DNA from: Tautonia plasticadhaerens
GTDB lineage: Bacteria > Planctomycetota > Planctomycetia > Isosphaerales > Isosphaeraceae
Direction of reading: 5' to 3'
NCBI RefSeq assembly: GCF_007752535.1
Contig: NZ_CP036426.1
Span: 1,116,001 to 1,180,000, forward strand
DNA: 64,000 bases
This document shows, in pieces, positions 44,713 to 54,013 of this stretch. A program made the translations under genes and the position numbers. Below the pieces are notes generated by a model, which made no database searches, was not told where the DNA came from, and saw only the letters and a list, made by a program, of their open reading frames with translations. Each line of letters begins with the position of its first letter. The first letter of the stretch is position 1.

Positions 44713-46761
44713 ATGTCCCTGAATTTCGATAACTTCCGTGGCCTGGGTCGTCGGCGTGAGTCCCTGCGTGCCAAGCGACGCCGCTCCGCCCTGGGGACCG
44801 AACTCAAGCCGATGGCCGACGTGCTCGAGCAGCGCCGGCTGATGGCGGTCGAGATCATCCCGCTGGGGGGGGGTGGCTTCAAGGTCGTGGGTGACAACGG
44901 GGATAACCTGCTGTTCCTCCTGGACACCCCCTTCGGCACCCAGTTCGTGACCGACTCCGGCGCCCCGATCATCAACGGCGTCACCTCCCTCCAGGTGGAG
45001 ATGAACGGCGGGAACGACTACGTCGACATGTCGTTCACCAAGCTGAACATCCCGACCACCATCCTCGGCGGCGCCGGCGATGACATCCTTATCGGCGTGA
45101 ACAGCGTCACCAAGACCGACGTGATCAACGGCGGGGACGGCAACGACTCGATCGACAGCGGCTTGGGCAATGACTCGATCGTCGGCGGTGCCGGCAAGGA
45201 CACCCTCCTCGGCGGGCCCGTCCAGTTCACCGACGACCCGAAGGTGATGGACGAGGTCCTCGGCGGCAACGACACCATCGATGGCGGCAACGGCGACGAC
45301 CTGATCGACGCCGGGTCGGGCAACGACCTCGTCCTCGGCGGCTCCGGGAACGACACGATTGACGCCGGCTTCGGCAAGGTCGACACCTTCCCGCCTGCCC
45401 CCAGCAGCCGGATCGTCGGCGGCGATGACACCGTCTTCGCCGGCACCGGCGACGACACCGTCAACGCCCGGGACGGCAACGACCTGGTCACCGGCGATGA
45501 CGGGAATGACACGATCGACGGCGGGGACGGCAACGACACGCTGCTCGGCGGCAACGGCAATGACGTGCTGATGGCCGGCTCGGGGAACAATAACGTCAAC
45601 GCGGGCTCAGGGAACAACGTCGTCACGGCCGGCAACGGCAACGACACCGTGACCTCGGGCGCCGGCAACGACGCCATCATGGTCGGCGACGGCGACAATG
45701 TCGTCACCGATGCCGGCGGCAACAACACGATCACCACCGGCATCGGTGCCGACAGCATCACGGTCACCGGCGATGGGGACAACTCGGTCACCAGCGGCGC
45801 CGGCAACGACACCGTCACCCTCCAGGGCGTCGGCAACGACACCGTCAATGCCGGGGCCGGGGATGACGAGGTGTCCACGGGCGCCGGGGCCGACTCGGTC
45901 GACGGTGGTGCCGGGGATGACTTCCTCGACGCCGGCAGCAGCGACAGCAGCAACGACACCGTCGTCGGCGGCGCCGGCAACGACACGATCCTCGCCGGCA
46001 ACGGCCAGAACGTCGTCAGCGGCGGCGACGGCGACGACGACATCACGACCGGGTCCGACGAGGATAGCATCGACGCCGGCAACGGCAACGACACGGTCCT
46101 CGCGGGCGACGGCAGCGACACCGTCAGCGGCGGTGCCGGCGACGACATCATCATCTCCAGCAACGGTGACGCCTCCGCGGACGTCGTCGATGCCGGCTCC
46201 GGTGCCGACTTCGTGATCGGCAGCGGCGGCGCCGACTCCCTCAACGGCGGCTCCGGCAACGACACGATCTTCGGCCTCGACGGCGCCGATTCGATCGTCG
46301 GCGGCTCCGCCCTCGACAACGACACGGACGAGCTGTTCGGCGACGACGGCAACGACACCCTGGTCGGGTCCGGCGGCGCCGACTTCATCTCCGGCGGCAC
46401 CGGCCATGACAGCGTCACCGGCAACGCCGGCAACGACGTGATCCTGGGCGAAGCCGGCAACGACACGGTCCAGGGCAACGACGGCGACGACGAGATTCTC
46501 GGCGGCACCGGCAACGACGAGCTGTTCGGCAACAACGGCCGCGACTACGTCGACGGCGAGGATGGGAATGACACCCTGGGCGGCGGCAATGCCACCGGCA
46601 CCGGCGGATTCTTCGACACGATTCGGGGCGGTGCGGGCAACGACTCCATCTACGGCGGCATCCTCTCCGAGCTGGTCGTCGGTGTCGGCTTCGACACCGT
46701 GCGGGGTGCCATCATGCCGATCCTCGACTTCGAGGGCCCGGACCCGGTGACGTTCATCTGA
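44713..46761 (+). CDS. LEPR-XLL-type RTX calcium-binding protein
   Basis: A 682-residue protein. LEQRRLMA at residues 38-45 follows a basic N-terminal stretch (RRRESLRAKRRRS), the same place as the motif in the two flanking large proteins. From about residue 100 to 640 it consists of RTX repeats (GGNGNDxLxGG, DGGDGNDTLL, SGAGNDAI), many with N-D in place of D-D, typical of large secreted calcium-folded proteins. There is no enzymatic domain. The ATG 44713 follows AGGAG. A strong terminator follows the stop. Confidence 0.92.
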   Translation: MSLNFDNFRGLGRRRESLRAKRRRSALGTELKPMADVLEQRRLMAVEIIPLGGGGFKVVGDNGDNLLFLLDTPFGTQFVTDSGAPIINGVTSLQVEMNGGNDYVDMSFTKLNIPTTILGGAGDDILIGVNSVTKTDVINGGDGNDSIDSGLGNDSIVGGAGKDTLLGGPVQFTDDPKVMDEVLGGNDTIDGGNGDDLIDAGSGNDLVLGGSGNDTIDAGFGKVDTFPPAPSSRIVGGDDTVFAGTGDDTVNARDGNDLVTGDDGNDTIDGGDGNDTLLGGNGNDVLMAGSGNNNVNAGSGNNVVTAGNGNDTVTSGAGNDAIMVGDGDNVVTDAGGNNTITTGIGADSITVTGDGDNSVTSGAGNDTVTLQGVGNDTVNAGAGDDEVSTGAGADSVDGGAGDDFLDAGSSDSSNDTVVGGAGNDTILAGNGQNVVSGGDGDDDITTGSDEDSIDAGNGNDTVLAGDGSDTVSGGAGDDIIISSNGDASADVVDAGSGADFVIGSGGADSLNGGSGNDTIFGLDGADSIVGGSALDNDTDELFGDDGNDTLVGSGGADFISGGTGHDSVTGNAGNDVILGEAGNDTVQGNDGDDEILGGTGNDELFGNNGRDYVDGEDGNDTLGGGNATGTGGFFDTIRGGAGNDSIYGGILSELVVGVGFDTVRGAIMPILDFEGPDPVTFI

Positions 46762-47311
46762 GCCTTCGTGTGACCCAGTGACGAAGGCGGACCAAGCCCC
46801 CTCCGGCGGCACGCCGCCGGAGGGGGCCGTTGTTATTCCCGCGATCGGCTGCTGTGGAGGCACCAGTGCGGAAGGGGGGCTCCCCGCTCCCTCGCCCGGT
46901 GCGGACCGACCCCGATGGTTCTCGGTCCCGATGGCTCGGCCCGATGTTTCTTCAGGTTCCGTGTTCATGTCCTGGTCGTTGTCTTGATTTGAACGCCCCG
47001 GATGCCGGTGTCTGCGGTGCCGGGGAGAACGATCCCGCTCTCCGAGACCTCGACCCCGATCGAATCTCGACCTCTGATGGAACGCCTCGGCCCCGGAGCC
47101 GCACGAGGCCAGGCCGGATCTCGATCGAGTCGCGAGTCGTCGAGGCCGGAAGGCGGTCGTGAGGCGGACCACGTCTACGTGGTGTGAAGGGCGACATTGA
47201 TTTCTCACGAGCGGTCGTCCCGGGCGTACGTCTGTCACCCCTCCCGGGGCATCGCCATCCTCCCCCGAGCATTTCATCACGCGGTAGACCAACCGTGACA
47301 GGAGCGACGCG
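46762..47311. other. gene-free stretch, 550 bases
   Basis: Holds the terminator at 46796-46827 and otherwise no supported gene. The last 90 bases before the next ATG carry AGGAG at 47301. Confidence 0.5.
46796..46827 (+). terminator. 15-bp terminator hairpin after the RTX protein gene
   Basis: GCCCCCTCCGGCGGC (46796-46810) pairs perfectly with GCCGCCGGAGGGGGC (46813-46827), followed by CGTTGTTATT. The T-rich tail after a strong stem makes this the best intrinsic terminator in the window. Confidence 0.7.
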
Positions 47312-49021
47312 ATGACACTTCGGTTGATGACTCCGACTCCGGGCCGATTTCGCCGGGGCCGACGGCCGGCCCGAACTGGCGGCAATTTGGTTGGGGTTTC
47401 GCTCTGGGCTCGGGTGGATGAACTCGAGTGCCGCGCCCTCCTGTCCACGATCTCGGGCCACGTGTACGACGACCTCGACGGCGACGGCAGCCGGGACGCC
47501 GGCGAGCCCGGGCTGTCGGGCGTGACCGTCTACCTCGACCAGAACCTCAACGGGTCACTCGATCCGGGGGAGTCGAGCAGGGTCAGCGACGGCAGCGGCT
47601 CCTACCGCTTCGACCTCAGCCCGGGCGCCTATTTCGTCCGTCAGGTCGCCCCGCCGGGCCGGAACCAGACCGAGCCGGTTGGGGGCTTCCACTACGTCTC
47701 ACTCTCGGGCGCGCAGGATGTCGTCCGAAACTTCGGGAACCAATCGATCGAAGTGGGCAAGGCACCGATCATGGGCCGGGCCTATCACGACCTGGATTCC
47801 GACGGCGTGAAAGATGCCAACGAGCCGGGCCTGGCCGGGTGGACCGTCTTCGCCGATCTCGACAACAACGCGATGCCGAGCCCGGGCGAGCCCTCCGCGA
47901 CCACCGATGCTGAGGGCAATTACCGGATGCTGGTCGATCCCGGTCGCGTCTACCAGATCCGCGAGGACGTCCCAACCGGCTGGGCCCTGACCGCGCCGCC
48001 GGTCGGCTACCACATCGTCCCGGTCTTCTCGACCCGGCCCGTCCTCGGCCGCGACTTCGGGAACATCCAGGTCGGCGGCGGTGACGACGAGGGGGTGCTC
48101 AACGGTCAGGTCTATGACGACCAGGACGGCGATGGCGTGAAGGACGCCGGCGAGTCCGGCCTGGCCGGCTGGACCGTCTACCTGGACCAGGACGAGGACG
48201 GCGTGCTCGACCCGGGCGAACAGAGCATGCTCAGCAATGCGTCCGGCAACTACAGCTTCACGGTCGAGCCGGGCTCGTATCAGATCCGCGAGGTCGTGAT
48301 GCCGAATTGGCAGCAGACGGCGCCGGTCGGCGGCGTCCACGAGGTCACGGTGGCCGCCGACCAGACCATCTCCGGACTCGACTTCGGCAATAAGCTCGCT
48401 GCCGGTGGGTCGATCTCGGGCACTGTCTTCCAGGACATCGAGAACCTGACGACCCGGGATCCCGGCGAGCCGGGACTGTCGGGGTGGACCGTCTACGCCG
48501 ACCTGAACAACAATTCCCTGCTCGACTCCGGCGAGCCCAGCGTGCTCTCCGGCGCCAACGGCCTCTACAGCCTCCCCCTCGAGCCGGGCACCTATCGGCT
48601 CCGAGAGATCTTGATGACCGGATGGATCCAGACCACCCCGACGCGGAGGTTCTACGACGTGGCGCTGGGCCCCGGCCAGTCGGTCACCGGCCGCGATTTC
48701 GGCAATTTCAGCCTCGGGAACCGAACCAGTTCGGTCGCCCCCCCGGGATCCGGGGCGGGGGTGCTCGGTTTCTCCGCGGCCGGTTCGATCCCCTCCGAAG
48801 AGTTCGACACCCCCGCTCCTCATGCCGAGCAAGGAGGCTCGCCCGACCTCGCGCTCCTCGACGTCGCGATCGCGGACGCCGACGCCTCCGGCGTCGTCCT
48901 CCAGGCCCAATCCCCGTCCCGCCTCCGCCCCGAGAGCACTGTTCGCCTCGGGGTCGCAGCGGACGCACCGTCGAAGGCCGATTCGCCCGGCGTCCGCAAT
49001 TCGATCCGGCTTCTCCTGTAA
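47312..49021 (+). CDS. LEPR-XLL-type SdrD-B repeat surface protein
   Basis: A 569-residue protein with the motif LECRALLS at residues 38-45 after a basic start (RFRRGRRPARTGG), then four SdrD B-like repeats of about 105 residues starting near residues 47, 152, 262 and 367. Each opens with a calcium-binding D-x-D-G segment (VYDDLDGDGSRDAGEPGLSG), continues with GxTVYxD and ends in FGN. Such prealbumin-like repeats form rigid stalks in secreted or surface proteins. The C-terminal 100 residues are low complexity. AGGAG lies 7 bases before the ATG. Confidence 0.9.
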   Translation: MTLRLMTPTPGRFRRGRRPARTGGNLVGVSLWARVDELECRALLSTISGHVYDDLDGDGSRDAGEPGLSGVTVYLDQNLNGSLDPGESSRVSDGSGSYRFDLSPGAYFVRQVAPPGRNQTEPVGGFHYVSLSGAQDVVRNFGNQSIEVGKAPIMGRAYHDLDSDGVKDANEPGLAGWTVFADLDNNAMPSPGEPSATTDAEGNYRMLVDPGRVYQIREDVPTGWALTAPPVGYHIVPVFSTRPVLGRDFGNIQVGGGDDEGVLNGQVYDDQDGDGVKDAGESGLAGWTVYLDQDEDGVLDPGEQSMLSNASGNYSFTVEPGSYQIREVVMPNWQQTAPVGGVHEVTVAADQTISGLDFGNKLAAGGSISGTVFQDIENLTTRDPGEPGLSGWTVYADLNNNSLLDSGEPSVLSGANGLYSLPLEPGTYRLREILMTGWIQTTPTRRFYDVALGPGQSVTGRDFGNFSLGNRTSSVAPPGSGAGVLGFSAAGSIPSEEFDTPAPHAEQGGSPDLALLDVAIADADASGVVLQAQSPSRLRPESTVRLGVAADAPSKADSPGVRNSIRLLL

Positions 49022-49105
49022 CGCGGCCCTCACCGAACCCCAGTCGATGAGGGCCGCATTCCGAGGTCCCCTCCCGGCGTGAGCGGCCGGATTTCGCGTC
49101 AGGAC

Positions 49106-49141
49106 GATCCCGGGCGCCGGCTTCGGCCGGCGCCCGGGATC
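49106..49141 (+). terminator. 16-bp hairpin with UUCG loop
   Basis: GATCCCGGGCGCCGGC (49106-49121) pairs perfectly with GCCGGCGCCCGGGATC (49126-49141) around a TTCG tetraloop. It is 85 bases after the SdrD-B gene stop and has no T-tract. Confidence 0.65.
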
Positions 49142-49507
49142 GCGTCGACCTCGCACCCGATCCGGGGAGGGCGTCGTGGACTGGGACGGCCTCCCCCGGC
49201 CCCATGCGCACCGAACCCCGCATGGTCCCTCCCCAGGTGCCCGGATCCCGCGTCGATGCCGATGCCACCGAACGGGCCCCAGGGAGCTTTTGTTGCGGTC
49301 CTCCTCCTGAACATCCATTCGTCGTCGAGGGGGCGGACCCCGATCGGCGGGACCGGAACGGGGGGATGGCACCTCCTTTGTGCCTGATCCCTCCATCCGG
49401 GGATCGAACTGTCGATGGGTCGTATCCGCCGGGCGATCCTTCGTCGGACTCCGGACATCTCCTGATGCCCTGGAGAAACACGGAGGAGTCGCGATTGTGG
49501 GAGAAGA

Positions 49508-49536
49508 TTGACATGCATAAGATCGCACGATAGCCT
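49508..49536 (+). promoter_or_regulatory. promoter of the glycosyltransferase/methyltransferase cluster
   Basis: TTGACA (49508-49513), a perfect -35, 17 bases, TAGCCT (49531-49536), about 120 bases before the ATG at 49656. Confidence 0.5.
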
Positions 49537-49655
49537 TGAGAACCTAGTGTTTGCGTTGCGATTTTCCGAACCCACCCGGGCGAAGTGGCTCGGTCCCTGG
49601 GTACGTTGCTGAAGTCGACTCCGTCCAGTTGGCCGCGGGACCGGGATCCGATCCG

Positions 49656-50933
49656 ATGCATGTCCTGTTCGTGCACCAGAATTTCCCTGCGCAATTCGGA
49701 CACGTGGCGCGATACCTGATTCGCGAGCACGGATTCCGCTGTACCTTTGCCTCGGAGAAGCCGCCCGGGATCACCGGCGGGATCCGACGGATCCAGTACG
49801 TCCCGAAGCTTCGCGCGACGCCGGACACCCTCTACCTGACCCGGAGCTTCGAGAACGGAGTCGGCCATGCCCTGGGTGTCTACGCCGCCTGCAAGCAGCA
49901 GCTGAAGGAGCCGCCCGACCTGATCGTCGGCCACAGCGGTTTCGGCTCGACGATGTTCCTCCGCGAGCTGTTCGACTGCCCGATCATTAATTACTTCGAA
50001 TATTTCTACAGATCTCGCAATAGCGACGTCGACTTCCGGCCTGAATTCCCGATTGCCGAGGTCGACCGGCTGCGAATCTCCCCTCGAAACGCCATGTTCC
50101 TGCTCGACCTGGAGAATTGCGACGCGGGGTACAGCCCCACGCACTGGCAAAAGAGCACACTCCCGGCGAGCTACGGCGACAAGGTGGAGGTCATCTTCGA
50201 CGGCATCGAGCGCGAGGTCTGGCACCGCCACGAGGGGGTGAAGCGAGCCGTCGGCGATCGGGCGATCGGCCCGGAGACGAGGATCGTCACGTACGTTTCT
50301 CGCGGGTTCGAATCGATGCGCGGCTTCGATATTTTCATGAAGGTGGCCAAACGGATCTACAAGTCGATACCCGATGTCCTGTTCGTCGTCGCCGGGGTCG
50401 ACCGGGTGGCCTACGGGGGCGACCTGAAGTACATCAAGGAGAAGTCGTTCCGGGAGCATGTCCTGAAGCAAGATGACTACGACATGTCGAAGTTCCTCTT
50501 CACGGGCCTGGTGCCTCCCCCTCAGCTGGCCCAACTCCTGTCGATCAGCGACCTGCACCTGTACCTGACGGTGCCCTTCGTCCTCTCGTGGTCGCTCTTC
50601 AACGCCATGGCCTGCGGCGCCACCGTGGTCGCATCGGACACGGAGCCGGTACGCGAGCTGATCCGCCACGGCGAGAATGGCCTGCTGGCCGACTTCTACG
50701 ACGTCGAGGGGCTGGCCGATCTCGGCCTGCGGGTGCTCCGCGATCCGGCGGCCCATCGGCCTCTGGGCGAGGCGGGCGAGGAGCTGATCGCCACGCGATA
50801 CAGCCTCGACGTGACGCTGCCGCGGATGCTCGACCTCTATCGGCGCGTCGCCAGGGGGCCGGAGACCCCCAGGACGGTGGCGACGGCCCCGGCCCCCCGC
50901 GGTGACCGCCTTCGCCTGGTCGGGGGCGAGTGA
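49656..50933 (+). CDS. GT4-family glycosyltransferase
   Basis: A 425-residue cytosolic enzyme: MHVLFVHQNFPAQFGHVARY at the start with a GT-B N-domain, DLIVGHSGFGSTMFLRELFD, then the C-terminal donor domain with RGFESMRGFDIFMKVAKRI, FLFTGLVPPPQLAQLLSISD, and the E-x7-E-like end AMACGATVVASDTEPVRELI. It transfers a sugar from a nucleotide donor to a surface glycan. ATG 49656 is the first that gives the Rossmann strand at the start. It leads the four-gene cluster; the next gene is 57 bases downstream. Confidence 0.92.
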   Translation: MHVLFVHQNFPAQFGHVARYLIREHGFRCTFASEKPPGITGGIRRIQYVPKLRATPDTLYLTRSFENGVGHALGVYAACKQQLKEPPDLIVGHSGFGSTMFLRELFDCPIINYFEYFYRSRNSDVDFRPEFPIAEVDRLRISPRNAMFLLDLENCDAGYSPTHWQKSTLPASYGDKVEVIFDGIEREVWHRHEGVKRAVGDRAIGPETRIVTYVSRGFESMRGFDIFMKVAKRIYKSIPDVLFVVAGVDRVAYGGDLKYIKEKSFREHVLKQDDYDMSKFLFTGLVPPPQLAQLLSISDLHLYLTVPFVLSWSLFNAMACGATVVASDTEPVRELIRHGENGLLADFYDVEGLADLGLRVLRDPAAHRPLGEAGEELIATRYSLDVTLPRMLDLYRRVARGPETPRTVATAPAPRGDRLRLVGGE

Positions 50934-50990
50934 AATCAGGCCGGTCGGCGAACGCGGCGAGACGCCCGAGGTTGCGAGGAGAGCGAGACG

Positions 50991-52064
50991 ATGAGCCGTA
51001 CGCTGAGCAAGCCTGGCCAGGACGAGCCCGTCCCGCTGCTGCAGGACCACAACCTGCTCGAGCGGGCGGTCCTCGCCCATCCCTTCTTCAATACCATCCC
51101 CAAGGGCGAGGTCCGCTTCCTCGCCGTCCCGGCGATGCTCGGACGCTACATGGAGCGGCTCTCGGCGTTGTTCGAGTCGCTCGGACACGCCTTCTCGGAG
51201 GCGGAACTGCTCCAGCTCCGCGAGAAGCTGGGGGCCCGGCTCGAGCGGGCCTTCCTCCAGCGTGCGAACTCCTATGTGACCCTCGCGTACGAGCCGGTCG
51301 ACCCGCCCAGGCGGGGACTCAAATGCTCGTTCCGCTCCACATCGGTGGCGTCCGAACAGCATTACGAGTCCTGGGTCAAGCACCGGAAGCCGCCGCTGTT
51401 CGGGTCCCATCCCGACGCCCGGGTCATGGCGGTGGCGGGGGGGATCCGCCCGCCAGCCCGGATCCTCGACATCGGCGCCGGCACCGGCCGCAACTCGCTC
51501 CCGCTCGCCCGACTCGGCCACGTCGTCGATGCGGTCGAGCCGACCTCGTCATTCGTCGGTCAGATCCGCGCGTCGGCCGGTGCGGAGGGGCTGTCGGTGG
51601 AGGTCCATCAGGGCGACGTCCTCGACCCGGCCTTGCCGCTGGGGGCCGCCTCGTACCGGCTGGCGATCGCCTCCGAGGTGGTCACCTCCCACTTCCGGAG
51701 CGTGGCCGAATTGCGGGCGCTCTTCAGCCGAATGGCCGAGCTGATCGCCCCCGGGGGGCTGCTGCTGTTCGACGTGTTCCTGGCCCGGGGCGACTACGAG
51801 CCCGAGCCGCTGGTCCGGCAGATGTCGCAGGTGGTCTGGACCAACCTGTTCACGAGGGCCGAGCTGGGCGAGGCCCTCCGGGGGCTGCCCTTCAAGACGA
51901 TCTCCGAGACGCCCGAGTACGAATACGAGCGGGCCAACCTCCCCCCCGAGGCCTGGCCGCCGACCGGATGGTACCCGTCGTGGGCCCAGGGGCGTGACCT
52001 CTTCCGGGTCGCCAACGGCGGCCTGCCGATCGAACTGATGTGGATCCTCTGCCATCGCCACTGA
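50991..52064 (+). CDS. class I SAM-dependent methyltransferase
   Basis: The 357-residue product has an N-terminal 150 residues without a clear family and a Rossmann methyltransferase domain: motif I ILDIGAGTGRNSLPLARL, acidic loop DAVEPTSSFVGQI, QGDVLDPALPLG, motif IV-like LAIASEVVTSHFRSVAELRA and PGGLLLFDVFLARGDYE. It probably methylates a sugar or lipid head group in the glycan made by the flanking glycosyltransferases. GAGGAGAG precedes the ATG. Confidence 0.85.
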   Translation: MSRTLSKPGQDEPVPLLQDHNLLERAVLAHPFFNTIPKGEVRFLAVPAMLGRYMERLSALFESLGHAFSEAELLQLREKLGARLERAFLQRANSYVTLAYEPVDPPRRGLKCSFRSTSVASEQHYESWVKHRKPPLFGSHPDARVMAVAGGIRPPARILDIGAGTGRNSLPLARLGHVVDAVEPTSSFVGQIRASAGAEGLSVEVHQGDVLDPALPLGAASYRLAIASEVVTSHFRSVAELRALFSRMAELIAPGGLLLFDVFLARGDYEPEPLVRQMSQVVWTNLFTRAELGEALRGLPFKTISETPEYEYERANLPPEAWPPTGWYPSWAQGRDLFRVANGGLPIELMWILCHRH

Positions 52065-52148
52065 CCGGATCCGCGGCGGCCAGCCTCGTCGCGGCGTGGC
52101 GATGCGGGCGAGGGCACCCCGGACCGACCCGCATGGAGCTGAACGAGC

Positions 52149-53945
52149 ATGGCGTCCGAGCACGACACGATCGGCCTCTACTATGCCCAGGACGGGTACG
52201 TCGAGCCCTCCAGGTCCGGCCGGTCCAGGGGGGCCGCCCCGAACAAGGCGGCCGAGGGCGCCGCCGGGCTGATGGGCCGACACGTCGCCGGCAAGGAATT
52301 CCTCGATGCCTTCTTCCGGTTCGGCAGGTGGTCGAAGCTCGTCGCCCTGGTCCCCGACGAGCCCAGTGCCCGGGCCATCCGCTCCTACGGCGACTCCCAG
52401 TCGAAGGACCTGATGGAGTTCCGCTCGGTCGACGTGGTTGAACTGTCCAGGCAACGCGAGGGGTTCCTGGACGCGCCCCCGGCGCCGGTGGTCCACTTCC
52501 CCGCGCCGCCGATGCCCGTCTATGCCTGGGCGCGGCAGCGGTCGGGCCCGGCGTCCTTCTGCATGACCGGCGTCACGCACACGCTGGCGTCGCTCGGCGG
52601 GCTGCACTCGCTGAACACGATGGTCACGGCGCCGTTCGAGCCGCACGACGCGCTCATCTGCACCTCCCGGGCCGTGGCCACGATGGTCCGGGCCGTGACC
52701 GGCACCTATTGCGACTACCTGCGAGACCGGTTCGGCGGGACGCCGAGGCTGTTGCCCCGCCTGGAGACGATCCCGCTGGGGGTCGACACCGAGGCGTATC
52801 GCCCGGCCCTCCCGGAGGAGCGGGCGCTGGTCCGGCAGACCCTGGGGATCGACGACGAGGAGGTCGTCGTCCTGTTCGTCGGCCGATTATCCTTCCACGC
52901 CAAGGCCAACCCCTACGCGATGTACCGGGCGCTCGCGAGGGCGGCCCGGGATACGGGCCGCAAGGTGCATCTGCTGCTCTCGGGATGGGCGTCGAACGAG
53001 CTGATCCACAAGGCCTTCCAGGACGGGGCCCGCGTCTTCGCGCCGAACCTCCGGGTGACGATCGTCGACGGGACCAGGCCGGAATACCGTCGCGCCGTGT
53101 GGGACGCGGCCGACCTCTACACCTCGCTGTCGGACAACATCCAGGAGACCTTCGGGCTGACGATCACCGAGGCGATGGCCTGCGGGCTGCCGGTGGTCGC
53201 CTCCGACTGGGACGGCTACCGCGACCAGGTCCTCGACGGCGAGTCCGGTTACCTCGTGCCGACCCGGATGGTCCGCGACTCGCTCCCGGACGCGACGCTC
53301 CGGCTGGTCCTGGGCGAGGTGAACTATGACCACTTCCTGGGCGAGTGCAGCCAGGCCGTCGCCGTCGACATCGACGCGGCGACCGTCGCCTATTCACGCC
53401 TGATCGCCGACGAGGAGCTGAGACGCCGGCAGGGGAGGGCCGGGCGGAAGCACGCCCTGGAGTCCTTCACCTGGTCGAAGGTCATCGCGGCCTACGAGGC
53501 GCTCTGGGCCGACCTCGACGAGGAACGCCGCGCGGCCGCGTCCCGAGGCCGAGAAAGCGCCGGGCCGGCGGCGACCCCGTCCTGCTACCCCCCGATCGAG
53601 CGTTCCTTCGCCTGCTACCCGACCGAACTGCTCGGCGACGACCGGGAACTCGTGGCCGACGATCATGCGGGAGAGCGCCTGGACTGGCTGATCAAGCTCC
53701 CGATCACGAACCTCGCCGGGCGCCGCCGCTGCGTGGACCCCGAGCCGCTCAAGGCCACGCTCAGGTCGGCCGGCGAACCGCGTTCCCTCGCGACGCTCGA
53801 CGAGGAGCTTGGCCGGGCCGGGGTGGTCGCCGCGAAGCGGCGCCCGACGATCGCCTGGATGCTCAAGTACGGCTTGCTGCGACCGGCCCGGCCGCTCCCG
53901 GCCGGCGCGACGGGCGGCCCGGCGGCCGGCGTGGCCGCCGATTGA
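52149..53945 (+). CDS. GT4-family glycosyltransferase with extra C-terminal domain
   Basis: A 598-residue enzyme. The GT-B core has FCMTGVTHTLASLGGLHSLN, ETIPLGVDTEAYRPALPEE, VLFVGRLSFHAKANPYAMYR, LSDNIQETFGLTITEAMACG and PVVASDWDGYRDQVLDGESG; the Glu in E-A-M-A-C-G and the VLFVGRLS loop mark the donor site. Past about residue 480 an additional part of about 110 residues (SCYPPIERSFACYPTELLGD to TIAWMLKYGLLRP) follows; its last half resembles a helical DNA-binding or adaptor fold, but no family is clear. A length of 598 is about 200 more than usual. Confidence 0.88.
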   Translation: MASEHDTIGLYYAQDGYVEPSRSGRSRGAAPNKAAEGAAGLMGRHVAGKEFLDAFFRFGRWSKLVALVPDEPSARAIRSYGDSQSKDLMEFRSVDVVELSRQREGFLDAPPAPVVHFPAPPMPVYAWARQRSGPASFCMTGVTHTLASLGGLHSLNTMVTAPFEPHDALICTSRAVATMVRAVTGTYCDYLRDRFGGTPRLLPRLETIPLGVDTEAYRPALPEERALVRQTLGIDDEEVVVLFVGRLSFHAKANPYAMYRALARAARDTGRKVHLLLSGWASNELIHKAFQDGARVFAPNLRVTIVDGTRPEYRRAVWDAADLYTSLSDNIQETFGLTITEAMACGLPVVASDWDGYRDQVLDGESGYLVPTRMVRDSLPDATLRLVLGEVNYDHFLGECSQAVAVDIDAATVAYSRLIADEELRRRQGRAGRKHALESFTWSKVIAAYEALWADLDEERRAAASRGRESAGPAATPSCYPPIERSFACYPTELLGDDRELVADDHAGERLDWLIKLPITNLAGRRRCVDPEPLKATLRSAGEPRSLATLDEELGRAGVVAAKRRPTIAWMLKYGLLRPARPLPAGATGGPAAGVAAD

Positions 53946-54013
53946 TCGGACCCGCATCCGAGGCCCGGCCGACCGTCGGCCGGGCCCGTCACCGACCCTC
54001 GAGGCGCCCCCCG

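Larger units (their letters stand above)
49022..49655. other. intergenic region before the glycan cluster, 630 bases
   Basis: Contains the UUCG hairpin at 49106-49141 and the promoter-like pair at 49508-49536. No gene is supported in between. Confidence 0.5.

Noticed and set aside
45018-47448. Minus-strand frames opposite the second RTX protein gene
   Set aside because: They reflect its repeats in antisense and contain no recognisable domain.
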